Source: Sindora glabra
Taxonomy: Eukaryota; Streptophyta; Magnoliopsida; Fabales; Fabaceae
Assembly: GCA_020226215.1 (NCBI GenBank)
Contig: CM035230.1
Span: 23,913,883-23,977,882 of the forward strand
Direction of reading: 5' to 3'
Length of the DNA: 64,000 nt
This document shows positions 24,897 through 38,711 of the stretch, piece after piece (the stretch's first letter is position 1; the number at the start of each line of letters is the position of its first letter). The position numbers and the translations under genes were made by a program. Under the pieces are notes generated by a model, which worked only from the letters and a program-made list of their open reading frames with translations, ran no database searches and was not told the DNA's origin.

Positions 24897-24901
24897 TAAA
24901 T

Positions 24902-25980
24902 TCTTTATTTTTCTAAGATCAACCCCGTAAATCAGACATAGGCTAATGGGTAGAAGTTCTTAGATCAAGACTTTATAAGCAAAAATATTAGGAAGTTATG
25001 CTATTAAGAGGCTTAACTCCCCTCTAGGAGGTTTTCCGCAACTTGGCCGACGGTAAAAAGGTGGATAACGCCGGCGGGAGAAGAAGCTTGCAATTCCTTG
25101 AGCTATCGTTGCACAGCTGTGATCTAGCAGCTATCCACACTCTCAGCTATGTGCAAGTGGCTGAAGGTGATGGCATGGTGAGGATGCTGTCCTGGTGGCC
25201 AGAAACGGCAGTGAAATGGTTGAGAAATGAGATGCCATGCTAGAGAGAAACAAAGACGAAGGGAAGAAGGAGAGGATCGGTGACAAGGGTGTGAAGAAAT
25301 ATCTAATGTAACGGAAAAGTAGCTTAAGGAAATGATAGGATAAACTAGAGTATATAGTAAGCCAAATTTTCTTTGAATCTAAACCCTTTATATAATTGAC
25401 CTTTAAAGAAGAAAGGAGGGGAAAAGTTATAGTACAATAGAACATAGGGCAATCACATAATGTATATCAATCCTAACCGATCCTTTTTCTTGCTAACTCT
25501 AATCCTTACTAAATCATAGTCACACAATACATGGAATTTTACCATCTTTATTTCCCATTATAACTTGATAAGTTTAGAAACTCCTAATTGAATTTTCCAT
25601 AGCTTTATAATTTCAGGAAATTCATTTATTGAAATATATATTTATATTTCCATAAATCAATACCACATAAATCATTTCAATTATTCTTGAAATAAAACCC
25701 TAACTAGGTAAGTATGGTTTTACTATTATTAAGGAAAATTCTATATTTCTGAATTTTATCATAAGATAAAAGAAAAAATATTTAATCAGTAAAATATACA
25801 GATAATTAATCTAATTGCTCAAAATTTGTTTAACCAAGAAATAAGATTTTAAGCAATATGATCGTTATTATTTATATATTTTATTCTTATTATTTTTTAA
25901 AGAAAATATCAGAACTTGAAATAAAGAATTTTTTTAATAGAAAGGAATTAAATATCAGATCGGGTATCACACCTTTTATC
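24902..25980. repeat. Right part of the older LTR-like repeat
   Basis: It continues the repeat interrupted by copia 1 and ends CGGGTATCACACC, which in reverse is TGTGATACCCG, a start typical of many plant LTRs. A GC-richer block at 25030-25290 corresponds in position to one at 33750-34000 in another copy. A 66-codon open frame in that block shows no domain. Confidence 0.4.
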
Positions 25981-27299
25981 CTTATTCTTGTTCGTTAACT
26001 ATGCAACAAGAGCAACCTTGTTGTTGAGTTTAAGGAGAAAGTTTTATATATATCAGGAGAGATTTCTTCTGAAGAAAAATATTTTATATAAAAACAAAAT
26101 TATATAATACAAAAATATTTTATTTATTTAATACTAAATAGAAAACATATGATAAAAATAATATTATCTATTTTGAAAAATAAATTATTTTCCTTCATCA
26201 TTACATCACATGTATTTTATTTTTTTAATTCAAGATATATCATTAATTTATTTTATATAAATAAATCAAATTTAATAATAAAATATATTTACCAAAATGA
26301 ATGGAATCTAAATTGGATTGACACTTATATTTATTAAATTAATTATAAAACAACATTATTATTGTTAGTTTAAATTTAGCCCATGTACATTTTTTCCTTT
26401 TTTTATTTGATGATGAAAAATCTAAATTTAAAATCTCTCATATATCCAATAACTTAAATTTTTTATTGAGTTAAGAAAATGACACTTCATTTGAAAAATA
26501 AGTTATTAAAAAAATTTATCAATAATAAAATTATTTTACATTTTGTTGATGATATGTATTTTTTATAACATGTTAGTATACGAATAAGTGATAACATAAT
26601 ATTTATAAACACAATAACGGATAAATTTCAATCTTATTATTATTGTAGAAATATCAAATATGTTCGTTAGTGTATTGTTATTTAATTATAAAAATTAACG
26701 ATATGAACGTCATTTACTTGGAAATTGTGTAAACCAACGAGACGTTTTCTGGTTTAAAGATTGCAGCCCTTTTTGAGGCAGCCCAAATCTTCAACTATTG
26801 TAACCATTTTCTTTTATTTTGTCAATTATCTCAACTTATGATTTTAACGGAACATTGGAAAACGTTATGTGTTCTGAACACAGCAATATTTTTCTTGATG
26901 AGTCGTAATTTTATTTTATTTTTTTGAGACACTAGATAGAGAAATATACAAAAAATTAAAATGTTAACAGATTTCTTCTCTTCTAATCTTTAAGATTCAA
27001 TTCGTTGATAGTATGTAAAATTCACTCAAGACCAGTATGCTTACCATTATAAAAAAGAGTGCCCAAGTATGGCAACCACTCCATAAATTAGAATATCGCC
27101 ATATCTCCTTTTCCAATAATTGTCTCTCCAAGATTTAACTCCTATTCATTAATAGGTAATGCTCACTTAGAGTTAACATACTTTTTCATTATATCATCAC
27201 TTTGTTGGTAGAATTGTGATTTAATCATATGCATTTCATATATTCATGGATTATGTAACTATCACCCATCTTATATAAATTGTATCTACACGAATTATT
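25981..27299. other. AT-rich intergenic DNA, nothing recognised
   Basis: No gene, RNA or clear repeat structure was recognised. The 62-codon open frame at 26149-26337 is AT-rich by chance. Confidence 0.4.
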
Positions 27300-27308
27300 A
27301 AAATTAAG

Positions 27309-27750
27309 GATAAGTTTAAATAACCCCCTTCAATTATGAGATAATTGCATTTTGTCCTATTGAATTATGAAAACTTGAATTTTACCTGTTCAAATTATAT
27401 AAAATTTGAATTTTACCTCTATTATTATTAAGTTAATGGAATCTATTAGTAAAACTACCGTTATTATATTTCACTTACTAACGGTTAAAAACTGTCACTA
27501 TATTTACTTATTTTTGAAAATTTTTTCACTTACTGGTTGTTATAAACTATCGATAATGATTGATATCGATTTATAACTACCACTAATTGTTAGAGAACCA
27601 TTGCTAAGTGTTACAATTGTTAATTTGATAATGGTAACGTAAAATTTAAGTTTTATATAGTTTCATGGGATAAAATTTAAGTTTTTATAATTCAAAGGGG
27701 TAAAATCCAAACACCTTATAATTGGAGGGAGTTATTTGTAGTTTTCCCTT
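27309..27750. mobile_element. Mutator-like MITE with long inverted ends and perfect 9-bp duplication
   Basis: Inverted ends of about 100 bp pair TAAATAACCCCCTTCAATTA with the complement of TAATTGGAGGGAGTTATTTG, and continue through TTTACC and TAAATTTTA blocks. Both flanks carry AAAATTAAG (27300-27308 and 27751-27759), the 9-bp duplication typical of Mutator-like insertions. At 442 bp it has no coding capacity. Confidence 0.9.
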
Positions 27751-27759
27751 AAAATTAAG

Positions 27760-30690
27760 AGCAAAACACTAGGACTTCTTAATTTAGGCAAAATAACAAG
27801 TATCTTTCCCTTATTTCTAAAATATATGCATAGGCTTATTCTTAATTTTACAAAAAAAGTATTACTAGGTTCATTTTAAAATTTTCATTAAAGGAATATT
27901 AATTTTAATTATTAGAACATAATTAGAGGTCAAAAAATTATTTTGTGACCAAATTACACTTCCTTTATTTGTATATATGTTTCCATATCCATTTTACACT
28001 AATTTAATTATTCCAAATTTTTTTGGTCATAATTAATTATTCCAAAATTTGAAATCTTTCTCAAATATGCTTTTACTAAAAGTTTTGCTGTACATATTTT
28101 TTATCTTGATTTTAATATTTAAAGTAAAATTGACTCTTTTATACCTTTGAAATTTTCACTAAATGAATGATCAAAATTTCAAGTTTTAATATAATTTTGT
28201 ATTTTATTTAATGCACTTTATCTTATTTTATTGATGTTATTTTGAGATCATTTAATGTGATCTACCATTTTTAGTGCCTTTATATCATGCTACTTGCTGG
28301 TGTTTTATACTTAACGGTTTAGAGTGATTTTTACACTTTATATATTAACATCAATACATGTGAACAAAATTTTTTTGAATTACACATTTTCTTTGTGTGA
28401 GAAAAATGGAAAACAATTTTTTTTAATAAAAACATCTTCTTTAAATGAGAAATGTAGGCCAAAATAACTTACATCCAAAAGGAGGTGAACTGGGTATTTT
28501 TAAAACTTTCACCATTTTTATTTTTATTTTTTGATGATTTAGGAATCCATGAGGATAATTTCAATTTAAACTTAAGAAAGTTTTATGAAGATATTTACAC
28601 TTAATATATATTAATTTAATGAATTTCTACAAATTAATTCATTGAACTATCATACCACAAATCATTAAGAAGCTTATGTGTGTGTGTATTAAGCATTAAA
28701 TCACCTAAGCATCAAGATAACAATTATAACATAATATATTTAACAATTTCGTCAACTATACATAGATAAATCATTAAAAAACTCATATATAGATATATAT
28801 CTATTTTAAGTATTTAATCACCCAAGCATTAAAATAAATATTAACATATTATATTTAACAAATTTCATCAATAAAAACAAAAGATTTAATTAAATGTAAT
28901 TTCTCACCCCTAACACCACATTATAGTAATGCTCTTTAAGTTTATGAAACCCTTTGTATTTTTTTTAGTGGGAGTAACTGCCTCTTTAAATGTATCCATG
29001 TTTTAGCTTTTAAAAAGAAATAATATTAATTATATACAATAATACATAGGAAAAGCTATAATTTAATATTACTTAATGATGAATAAAATAACAAAAATAA
29101 GATTAGTCCTCACAATAAATATTGTATGAAATTACATGGCAAATTATATATAACTTGCATGACAAGCAACTCAGATAAAATTACATAAATCATTATACTT
29201 TACAAATTCCTTCACTAATTTACATAATCATAGAGCAAATAGGAATTGTGAAGTAATATATAATATGTTTAATGCCCTAAAAAAGATATAATAGTGTGCA
29301 ATGAAAATGACAGTAAGTAAAAATGGCAGAAACATCACTATTAAATAAATCATGACCATAATCGTGAATTCTAAAGGCGACTAAACCTTAAAAGCATCAC
29401 TAAATACAATACATAATATAATCCTAAATGTATTGATGAATAGAACTATTATAATGTTAATAAACATATGCATATATATCCTAACAAAAAAAGTCAAATT
29501 TAATCTTTTAATATTCATAATATAACGAAAAAGAGAGAGAAAGATGTACTTGAAAATTTTGTTGATAACTAGAATGACTACAAAGCTAACTCTAAATGCA
29601 ATAAAGAACTTAAAGAAGGTTTAGGATTTGCCATAGAAACTTCAATAGTAAAGGTGATGTCAGGAAATAAGTTAGTAAAAATTAGAGAAAATAGAGGTTT
29701 GAATGAAAGTTATGCAGATAAAACATTTACACATCAATTTCTTAATTAACAACAAATGACATTAGATTGTTATAAAATAGATGTATAAAGTTAATATGAT
29801 ATTTATAAAAATACCATTGAACAATAAATTTCAACATTAGTTTTTTAAATAACCTATATCTTAAGTTCTTTTATCCTTTCAAACATAACAATTTATATTC
29901 ACCTTCAACATTGATTATACATATAACCAACATTTTAATATTATTTTTTTCAAACATGTTGACCTTGATAAAAAGACATTAGTTATTAAGTTAACTATCA
30001 GCTTAAGTTTTCCTTCAATTTAAAAAATGTCACCATATAATAATAAACTTTTTTTAATAATCATCATTTTATTTATCCTATTTATTTAAAGAATGTCATT
30101 ACATTTATATAAACATTGATTTATCCTATGATTAATGTCTATCAACTGACATATTGCCACCCTTTGAGTATATGCTTTGATAAGAATCACATAAAGGTAA
30201 ATTGATACAATAGAAACATCTAGTAAAATTCCAACTTGTAGCCAAGTGGATAAAGTATATTCCAAAGTCTATTTTAAGGAATGAAAGGCTTATCTTACCG
30301 ATTCAATGACTTTGGCACCAAATGTCCCCAAAATGGAACTCGTTTTCCATTTCCACTAGCTTAAATAATCCTATTGTTGGTATCATTACATAAATATTAA
30401 TAAACTATTAGGTTTAATTAATTAATTTTATATACATTTCAAAATATATTTACAATTGTAGAGTTAATATTAAGTACATTGAAAACTATCTACATAGCCT
30501 TAAATCTATTCCTAATTATGTTCTAATAAGACTATGGCTGCTCTTTAAGGGGATCAAGGAATTCACCGTTCTTGAGATGTTGGTAGTGGCTAAGGGGCTT
30601 CAATACTCATATTTAAAAAATATTTTTGAAATTAAAAAATAATGAGACGCTATCTCAATAAGCAAATAATATACTTAAATGATAAGCATC
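27760..30690. other. AT-rich intergenic DNA, no gene seen
   Basis: Long A/T stretches without a supported reading frame. A locally repeated phrase of the type ACCAAGCATCAAGATAACAATTA occurs near 28700 and 28820, suggesting a small direct duplication. Nothing else is resolved. Confidence 0.4.
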
Positions 30691-30699
30691 ATCATACAT

Positions 30700-32300
30700 T
30701 TCTTATTTTAAGTCTTTCTATATTCCTAACAGTGATCACTATCACACTATGCATTCACTAACAACATTTACTATCACATAATAATTAAGAAAATAAAATA
30801 AAGTAGGTAAACTATCTTGTAACTCTTAGATCATTCTTATCCCTCCACAAATCTATCTTTGTTTCCTTTAAGGCCAACCTTATCCTTTTACAAACATTTT
30901 ATCCAAATTTGATAATCAATTCCATTATCATCAAATCATTTCCTCCCTCATTCACTATCATATATAAAAACATATCCTCATATGGGAGTTATTTTCTTTT
31001 TTACAATTATATTTATTCATAAATTCCAAGGCATTAATAACTCTTCTATCCCAATTATAGCAAACATTCTAATCGTAATGGTCATACACATTTTAAAGGA
31101 AATTACTTAGTTACAATAATCAAGTATAACACCCTGGGAAGCTCATATTTGACTATAATCATTGAGTACCATTAGGAAAAAAGCATCCCATATTGAAAAA
31201 ATCAACCACGATATTCAGTGATGGACTTCTAACTCAGCATGATTGAGAATGGTAGCCGAATATAGTCCTTTGCAGGGTTATATTAGAGTATCATACTTTA
31301 TTACTTTCTAGAATTTCTAGAATTCTTTGCAATTTTAGTTAGTAAAACACCAAGTTTAAACCAACAACTTCATATGCTAATTTCCAACTCAACAACAACA
31401 CATATTCAACAATTCTCATCATTTCCTAGCTCCATATAACATTAACTTGCTCAAATAATAAAGTTATGCATTTAGATCATTAATTTTCATTTCAATGGTA
31501 TACAAATTCAATTAACTAACAAATTTTGCAATTTATTCATTTAAGTAGCTTATTTACTTATCTATGGCTTGAAAAAGATGGGGAGGAGATGAGAAAAGAC
31601 TATTAAAGTGGCTAATTAGTCCTAAATTTAGTTAAACGAAGTGGAAGTTAGAAATTCCTAGTTAAACTTTAGAATATCATCAATTAGAACCTTAAATAAG
31701 AAATATCACTTGCTTAAAGATGGCTAGGTGATAATCCTTTTGAATTTTATTAGCCAAATCTTGTTGTAAATTGAAGGAATTTAAAGTGAAGAAGGAATGA
31801 AGGAGGATCGATTGTTTGTTGATAGGGAAACTAGAAAATATGTTGGTAATTTAGGACTTTTAAAGGCTTAAAAGGGCATCCTTGTAATTTTAAAGGGCTT
31901 TGGAGGAATAATTGGAAAATATATTTCTAAATCTCCTTCAAGCACTTTCACTTAGTCTTAATTTTACATAAACTGTTATTTAATTTAATTCTACCTATGT
32001 TTATTATAAAACTATATTTTCTTCAATTTGATCATTACCCTAAACATATTCACAATAATTTTTAATTTTTGACAGTCATAAACTGATAACCTATACTTTA
32101 AGACCAATAGACTAACTAATCAACTTCCTTGGGTCTGACTCAATTAGCATATGATTGCTAATATGAATCCATTATCTAGCTTTAAGAACACAGGTGAAGA
32201 GTGCATTTCCTCGCAAATATGTATCCTTGTGATACTAAAGTTATACAACCAAAATTTTAAAGTAATTATAACTTATTTTCACTATTATAACCTACTTAAT
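30700..32300. repeat. LTR-like repeat, second copy
   Basis: Ordered phrases match the copies at 16.0-25.98 kb and 32.4-34.6 kb. A possible internal edge TATAACACCCTGGGAAG at 31126 resembles a TGTAACACCC LTR start on the plus strand. There is no coding capacity, and boundaries and class are unresolved. Confidence 0.35.
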
Positions 32301-32379
32301 AAACATTAATTGCCAACTAACAAAGTCAATCTCTAAGGGGAGCTTGGATTTCTGAAATATTGTCTAACTTGATTATTCC

Positions 32380-34607
32380 AAATTATATTTGTAATGTTAA
32401 AAGAAAATTAAAAGAATGAATACTATAATTCAGTGAATATATATTTTCTTAAAACTATTTATAAAATAAATTGTGAAGGAAAATAGATTTTTAATTAGTC
32501 ACTTATTGATTACAACTTACCTAAATACAAATCATTGTGTACAAAGATTAATAATTAATTTATGATTGAGAAAAAATATAATGCATGATTTCAAATACAA
32601 GATATCATTCAATAATTTTATAATTTCGGATTTAAAATAACATGCTAGACTTTATTATATATCTTGGGTTTGTCTTATCCCCCATCGACTCCATCCTTAT
32701 TCCTCCATGTTTACCGTTATCCTCTTACAAATTGGCATATTTGTATTCCGGTGCAATATTCATATCATATTTTAATAAAATTTTCCTCATTCTCTATCAT
32801 CATATTCATTTGCTTTCACATTATATCTTTACCATCATTTTCATGTTTATATTTTATAACATGCTAAATATAGCTTTATCACCATAATTAACAAGATAAT
32901 AATAACAATAGTAACTCTATGCATTCATATGTTGTAATCCAGATGTTATAAGTCATGCATAATACACTTATATAAAAGTAAAATAGACCAGAATTCAGTA
33001 ATTACAACTATCCTATACTCTTATAGCTAAGTTTCTAAAGATTTACTAATTTATGTTTACAAGGCAGAAGATAATTTCCACTCTTTTTATAAGTGAGCAT
33101 ATCCCAAGCACAAATATTAATCTTAACTGATAAATGATATTAGAATATACCATGTTCCAATAACAATAATCAAATTGCATGACCATGGCACAATTTTAAG
33201 GAATCAACTAAACAATTTACAATCCAACTCACAATTTATAATAAACACATTCAACTTATTATAGTTAATTAATCATGGCAACCTCTTATTGAATACGCTA
33301 TAATTTATCTTGAATATATATATACATAATTACATACATACATATATACATATATATATAGAGAGAGAGAGAGAGAGAGGGAGAGACCGATAATGCAAAT
33401 AGCATGGAATATGCAAAAATTAATTAATCTAGTATCTAGGGAGATATGTACTCTCCTGACTAGGCTTCCTCTTTCTAGAATTCCCCACGCTACCGAATGC
33501 ATCTTTTCTATTCTTCCACCTAAAAATTAATTTGCAAGATTAAACATATTCACTCTATCATTAATTATTTCTTATTTCACTTTATCATTCTAAAGTTGTA
33601 TTCCTTCTAATCCAGTGTTTCAGATAGCCAATTTTCTTATAATATTCAGAATTCATTCTAAGAGTTCAAAAGTGTATAAACAAGTTAGGGGTTTTCTATG
33701 CTTAACTCTATAGGTTAGAATAATGAAAATTTATGTTCTAAGGTCACTTGCTGTCGCTAAGGAAGACCACCGGCGGCATCATTGGCGCCGGAGAAACGGG
33801 CTAACGCCGGTTATAAGCAGAAGCCGACGCGTCTGTAGTTCCGAATTGCAGCTGCAGCCTGCGATCGTTCCGTGTCTTGTTACGTGTTGTGATTACCGGA
33901 GAACCCGACGGAAACAGCGGCGGCACGTGGTGGTTGGGGTTTGTTGAATGGGACGGGAAATGAGAGGGTGGCGTGGTCCGTAAAGGGGGAAAGGGGAGGA
34001 TTTGACAGTTATTAAGGTAAAGGAAGGGAAAGTGTATTTTTCTTTTTAAGTTAAAAAGAAAAATCTGCCTTGGGTCTGATTCAATGTTTCTTGCGTACCG
34101 CGACTTCAATTCTTAAATTAAATTTTAACCACCCCTTTTACTTACCAAATTAATTTATCGAACCCTAGCCCCCGCCCCCCCTTTTTTTTCTAATTCCCCT
34201 TATTTCCCCTTATTTCCTATGATAAACTCATCCTTTAATTCCTATCAAAACTTGTTTTAATAAATCGCCCTTTCAAAAATAATACAATAGTTGCAATCTT
34301 ACGAGTAAATACCTCTTAGATTATTCACTTTTATTTTAATATTACATTTGAATCAAATAAATATAACTATAGAGAGATATTTAATTATGAAAATTTTATT
34401 TTATAATACAACTAGTGACATTTTAAACTAGTGATTATATTCCTAGTTCAATTAATTATTTAAAAATAGATAGTTTCAAAAAAATTTATTTAAGATTTTG
34501 AATAATTATTATTCTCATAAATATCTATTTAAAAATCCAGAATTGCAATAAATCTTCATTTTAATTCAAAGTAATAATTTATTATTACTTGGGATCTTAC
34601 ACTAACA
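32380..34607 (-). repeat. LTR-like repeat, third copy with GC-rich block
   Basis: The right edge GGGATCTTACA in reverse reads TGTAAGATCCC, a plausible LTR start on the minus strand. The block at 33750-34000 is sharply GC-richer, with CCGGCGG and CGCCGGAG words, but the short open frames across it have no known domain. It is probably a solo or truncated LTR. Confidence 0.4.
33360..33386. repeat. GA microsatellite
   Basis: A GA run of about 13 units follows a TATA-rich tract. Confidence 0.9.
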
Positions 34608-35459
34608 CATATACATAATTACTAAATAATTAGTTAAAATAAAAATTTTAAATACTAGGGGGTGACATGTACTCTTGAGCCAAGTGAATTCAATAATAGT
34701 TGCATGTTAGCATTCCCTGCCTTCCATCTCCTTTCAAGGTCTATTTAAAAGAGAATTTAGTATTTCTTAATTGTAAACATCTTACTAGAATGATCCACCC
34801 ATAGATATCTTTGCTTTAGAACAAAATAATTAAAATTAGGCTCGGTTAACTAGAATGTATTTTATCCATATTAGGAGATCTTTCAATTGAGTAAAATCCA
34901 TCAACTTAAGATAAAGAAAAAGAAAGGTCTGTCTATTTTATTTAGTTATTTTATTAGTTATTCAATTAAACCATAGTAACAAACATTTCATTTAACATAT
35001 GTGATTTTCCAATGGAATTACATCTTTTTTTAATGAAAAGTTTTTTATATGATGAGTAATAGCTTTGGTTATTTGCTCTTTGAGAATTTTTATTTAGGAA
35101 ATTCATACTATCTATATATAATATTTTGATCTAAGATTTCAATTCTTCCATGTTTCCACAGTAGTATAGTGTTCCTTAGAACGACGGTCCAAAATATAGA
35201 AGAAACGAGTGTTTCTACAACTCTATCACCTACTCAATTGTGTTTTATTTAATCTTTATTTCATGGCTAATTATCTTTTTGGCTAAAGACATGAAAACCT
35301 TTCCTTTGTTACATGAATTCAATTTTTATGTCATTTGTGAAAAGTTATTTTTTCTCAACAGTGTCTTTATGGTTTGATCCAATTGCATTTCATTAGATAA
35401 GAACATATTTGATAAATACTCATAACTCTTGGATAGAGTATTAGAATGGAAAAATCCCT
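34608..35459. other. AT-rich intergenic DNA
   Basis: No gene or repeat structure was recognised here. Confidence 0.4.
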
Positions 35460-35805
35460 TAGGTGGCATTTAGTTTGCAGAATATTTTTAACATTCCTAA
35501 AAATATTTTAAGGGAATATCATATTACTATATTTAGTTCAAAGTTTGAAAAAAATGTATAGGAATGTTACATTCTCGAGAATATTTTTAACCTAATATTC
35601 CCCTAAAATATTCCCTTAGAGGGAGGTGAGTATCTTAGATTCTCATGTACTGGAAATGTGATATTAAAATATTTTAAAAAAATTTATAGCGAATCAAATA
35701 TAGGAATGTTATATTCCTGTTAATTAAATTCCTAAGAATTACATTCTCGAGCGAGAATGCACACTTTCCTAGGAATGTAAGATTTCATAAACTAAATGCT
35801 ACCTA
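35460..35805. mobile_element. MITE with TAGGTGGCATTTAGTTTG inverted ends
   Basis: The left end TAGGTGGCATTTAGTTTG pairs with the complement of the right end, TAGGTAGCATTTAGTTTATG, and both continue to a shared ACATTCCTA word. Several AGGAATGT/ACATTCCT inverted words lie inside. The immediate TTA/TAA context hints at PIF/Harbinger but no proper direct duplication is visible. Confidence 0.75.
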
Positions 35806-38214
35806 AATGAAAAAAGTCACAAGTTATGAATGGCTCATTAACAATGGAAGTTTGTCATATTTTAGCTTAATTTCTTACTTTCCCTTTAAAAAACAAGCAA
35901 TATGTAAGCACGTAGAAAGATCGACTTTTTCAATTTTAATATCCATCATAAACTTTGATTCATTGTTATTTTAAAAGATTGAATGTAATCCAATTGTTAA
36001 TTTTTGTGTTATTTGCTTTAGTCAACTTTAGAAGCTATTTTAACTATTTAAATCGATTAAATTAAATGAACAAGAACCACAATTTGAAATGCTTTTCTTC
36101 TATATTCTTGATAAACCAATATTTTTACATAAATGTAGGAAGATCTGTTTAAGAAGTGACAAGCCTTCTTGACATGTCTTCATTTACAAAGAATTCTTGA
36201 TGTGAAAATATAGAGATAAAGGATGATCTTTGAATAGGAAAAAGAATGGATCCTTAGGGTCTCAAATGGATTGGCTTATTCAGGAAAAAAAAAAAGCTTT
36301 GTTCTTTGGAGGATCTATCTTGTGTTTGGTATTGCACGATTCCATTTTGCAAGAATTATATATAAGGGATTTCTAACCTCTATTCTTTCATTTGTATTAA
36401 AAAATCATATTACTAATTTAATGATAATAAAATAATAAATGGTATTTAAAAATTTTAATGAAAAAATATTAATTTTACATGTTTAAATTAACTCAATTCA
36501 TTCTTTCTTATCTCTATAATAAATATACATATTAAAATAAAAAATTAATAAAGGTAACAAATTGATTATTATTATACATATTATTATTTATTGTTATTAA
36601 AATAATAGCATAGTTTTTTTATCCAAACGAGGAGGTTGCTAATCCTAACATTCATATGTGGACTCATATCTATAATAATATCAATACTATAGTGTTTTTT
36701 CATTTAAAGTACTTTTGTACTAAATAATGAAAATTGTAGAGTTCATTTTTGTTTCATAAAATATCCTGTTAACGTTACATACAAGGAATATATATATATA
36801 ATCAATATTATATATATATTTGCATTATCGTTAAAATATTATATATATAGTATAAAGGACATATAAAAGTTATAAGGGTACTTTAAATGACAAGACATTG
36901 TAACATTGATATTATTATAATTATAATTATTAATTCAATATAAATTTGGGACATATAAAAGTTATAAACCACAATAGATAAAGATTGATTTCAAATGCTT
37001 AGTTAAACTTGATCACAATTATATAAGTATTTTTTTATTTTTTTTCAAAACTTAAGTTACTATCACATTAGGCATTAGTTTAAGTTAAGTATTTAATTAT
37101 ATTATGCATTCTTCAATTTGATATGTATTTATAAAAATAATAAAATAAATATATTATATGTAGTATGTGTGAATAATAATGTAATATGTATAAAAAAAAT
37201 AGTATAACTTGTATATAATGTAAATTTTTTTTTGGATAAGTATTAAGGAGATATTATTAGCAAAATGGTATAATATTATCACATGATTTATTTATTTATT
37301 TATTGCATAAGTTCAATTCCTCTTGATACCAAATTCTCTCTAAGATATTTTCTAAAGGCATTAAAACTTATGTGATTAGATCTAGGATTGTCAAATGGGT
37401 CATGACTTGTAAGTCAGTTTGTACTTGTTGTGGGTTTTGGCAGGTTTTCATCTTTAAAATTAGGCCTATTTTTTTTTAATATGGGTAATGTAGGTTAATT
37501 TGTTATAAGTTAACTTGTATCCACCAAATTTGTGGACTTATAGTTAAAACTTGTGATTAAGGTTGGTCTGCTTTAAGTTTTGGTGGATTTAGATATTTTA
37601 AAATTGAACCCATACCTGTTATAGACTAATTAGTATCCACACAGACCAACCTATTTGATAAGCTGAATTAGACCTAATTGATTTTTTGGTTTTTCTCCAA
37701 TTTGTACTGATATAATTTGAGCTAACAAGTAATCTAAGTTTCTAAAAGTATTATCTCTACCCCATCCATACTCAAATCAACATTTATTGATAATAGTTCA
37801 TATAACATAAGAAGTAAGTTAAGATCCATTAATCAATTTGCCACAAAGAGAAAATATGCAACACATTCACCTTTTGATACATTCACAACATAACTTTACA
37901 CATTCACATGCAAATGCAAGGCCATATAAACTGGTGTGTGTGTGTGTTAGGAAACATATTAAGTGAGACAAGTATTTTTATATAAGAAAATGAGTAGAGT
38001 TAAGTCAAATATTTCAAGTAATTTCAATAATATAATAATAATTTAAAATATTTAAGTTAACTTCATTTATTTTCTTTCATCACTATAATAAATACACTTA
38101 TTAATTAAAGTAGTTAGTAATGGTGACAAATTAACTTTAATATCTTTCATTATATTATTTTTATTCGATTAAAAGAGTGGAGATTGCTAATCACCATATA
38201 TAAATGGGAGAGGT
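35806..38214. other. Intergenic DNA with worn MITE-like direct repeats
   Basis: Segments at about 36480-36660 and 38040-38200 are diverged direct repeats (shared CTATAATAAAT, AAAGGTAACAAATTGA/AATGGTGACAAATTAA and GAGGTTGCTAATC words). The stretch 37382-37680 has weak inverted ends TTGTCAAATGGGTCA and CCAACCTATTTGATAAG, a common hAT MITE style. No gene was found. Confidence 0.4.
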
Positions 38215-38219
38215 TAGCA

Positions 38220-38711
38220 TTTTATAATTTTTTATTGATTAAATTTTGTTATTTACCATAAATCATGTAAATAGAGATAAATTGTATATACGTAAAATTT
38301 GGCAAGTAGATTATATAAAAATACCTAAACTTTTTGCTGATTCTATCGAAATGAAAAGGTCTAAATACAAACTATTTGAATCCAACACTATCTTTTTAAT
38401 TTACACCAAAATACACCTACAAAAGTGCACTTTTTTTCCAGCCTTAGCTATCAATTAATTTTGGGGAGAGAATTACAACTGATAAGGACTATGTACTCAA
38501 CTTAGGGTTTATGAGTAATAACTTTGTTTAAATAAAATAGTAATGGTAACTAGTAGTGGATTAACTTATCATCGAAATCTCCTATTACCTTAATTCAAGC
38601 TTAAATGCTATATAGGGCCCAAGTTAATTATCACTTTATTTGAGCAATACTAATTTAGCATTTTAAACTTAATTACTAAATTTTTAAGTCCAATTTATAA
38701 TAATTCTAAAA
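38220..38711 (-). repeat. 3' LTR of copia 2
   Basis: It aligns with 45360-46683 outside the Harbinger-like insert; shared words include TTGAATCCA, CACCAAAATA, TTTAGGGT and CACTTTATTT. The minus-strand polypurine tract CCAAGTGAGAGAT at 38712-38724 follows directly. Confidence 0.8.

Larger units (their letters stand above)
17720..24901 (-). mobile_element. Ty1/copia LTR retrotransposon 1, decayed, with 5-bp target duplication
   Basis: The element itself spans 17725-24896 and is flanked by the perfect duplication TAAAT. On the minus strand the order is 5' LTR, primer-binding site, gag-like DNA, integrase tail, reverse transcriptase, RNase H, polypurine tract and 3' LTR, as in Ty1/copia. Readable pol pieces include LLNGKKPTLSH near 20.9 kb, the YMDN box at 19847-19858 followed by ILLISNDLNLL, FEMKDLG, and VTIEHIST near the RNase H end. 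Many stops and shifts make it non-autonomous. It is inserted into the LTR-like repeat at 16.0-25.98 kb. Confidence 0.88.

Noticed and set aside
25043..25243. 66-codon open frame in a GC-rich block
   Set aside because: It lies in an LTR-like repeat, no start context or domain is seen, and other copies do not keep the frame.
33723..34109. Overlapping plus and minus open frames of 74 and 102 codons
   Set aside because: Both come from the GC-rich part of a repeated LTR-like sequence, with low-complexity translations and no family match.
35457..35808. TTA/TAA flanks as a Harbinger duplication
   Set aside because: TTA on the left and TAA on the right are an inverted, not a direct, repeat, so they may just be part of the ends.
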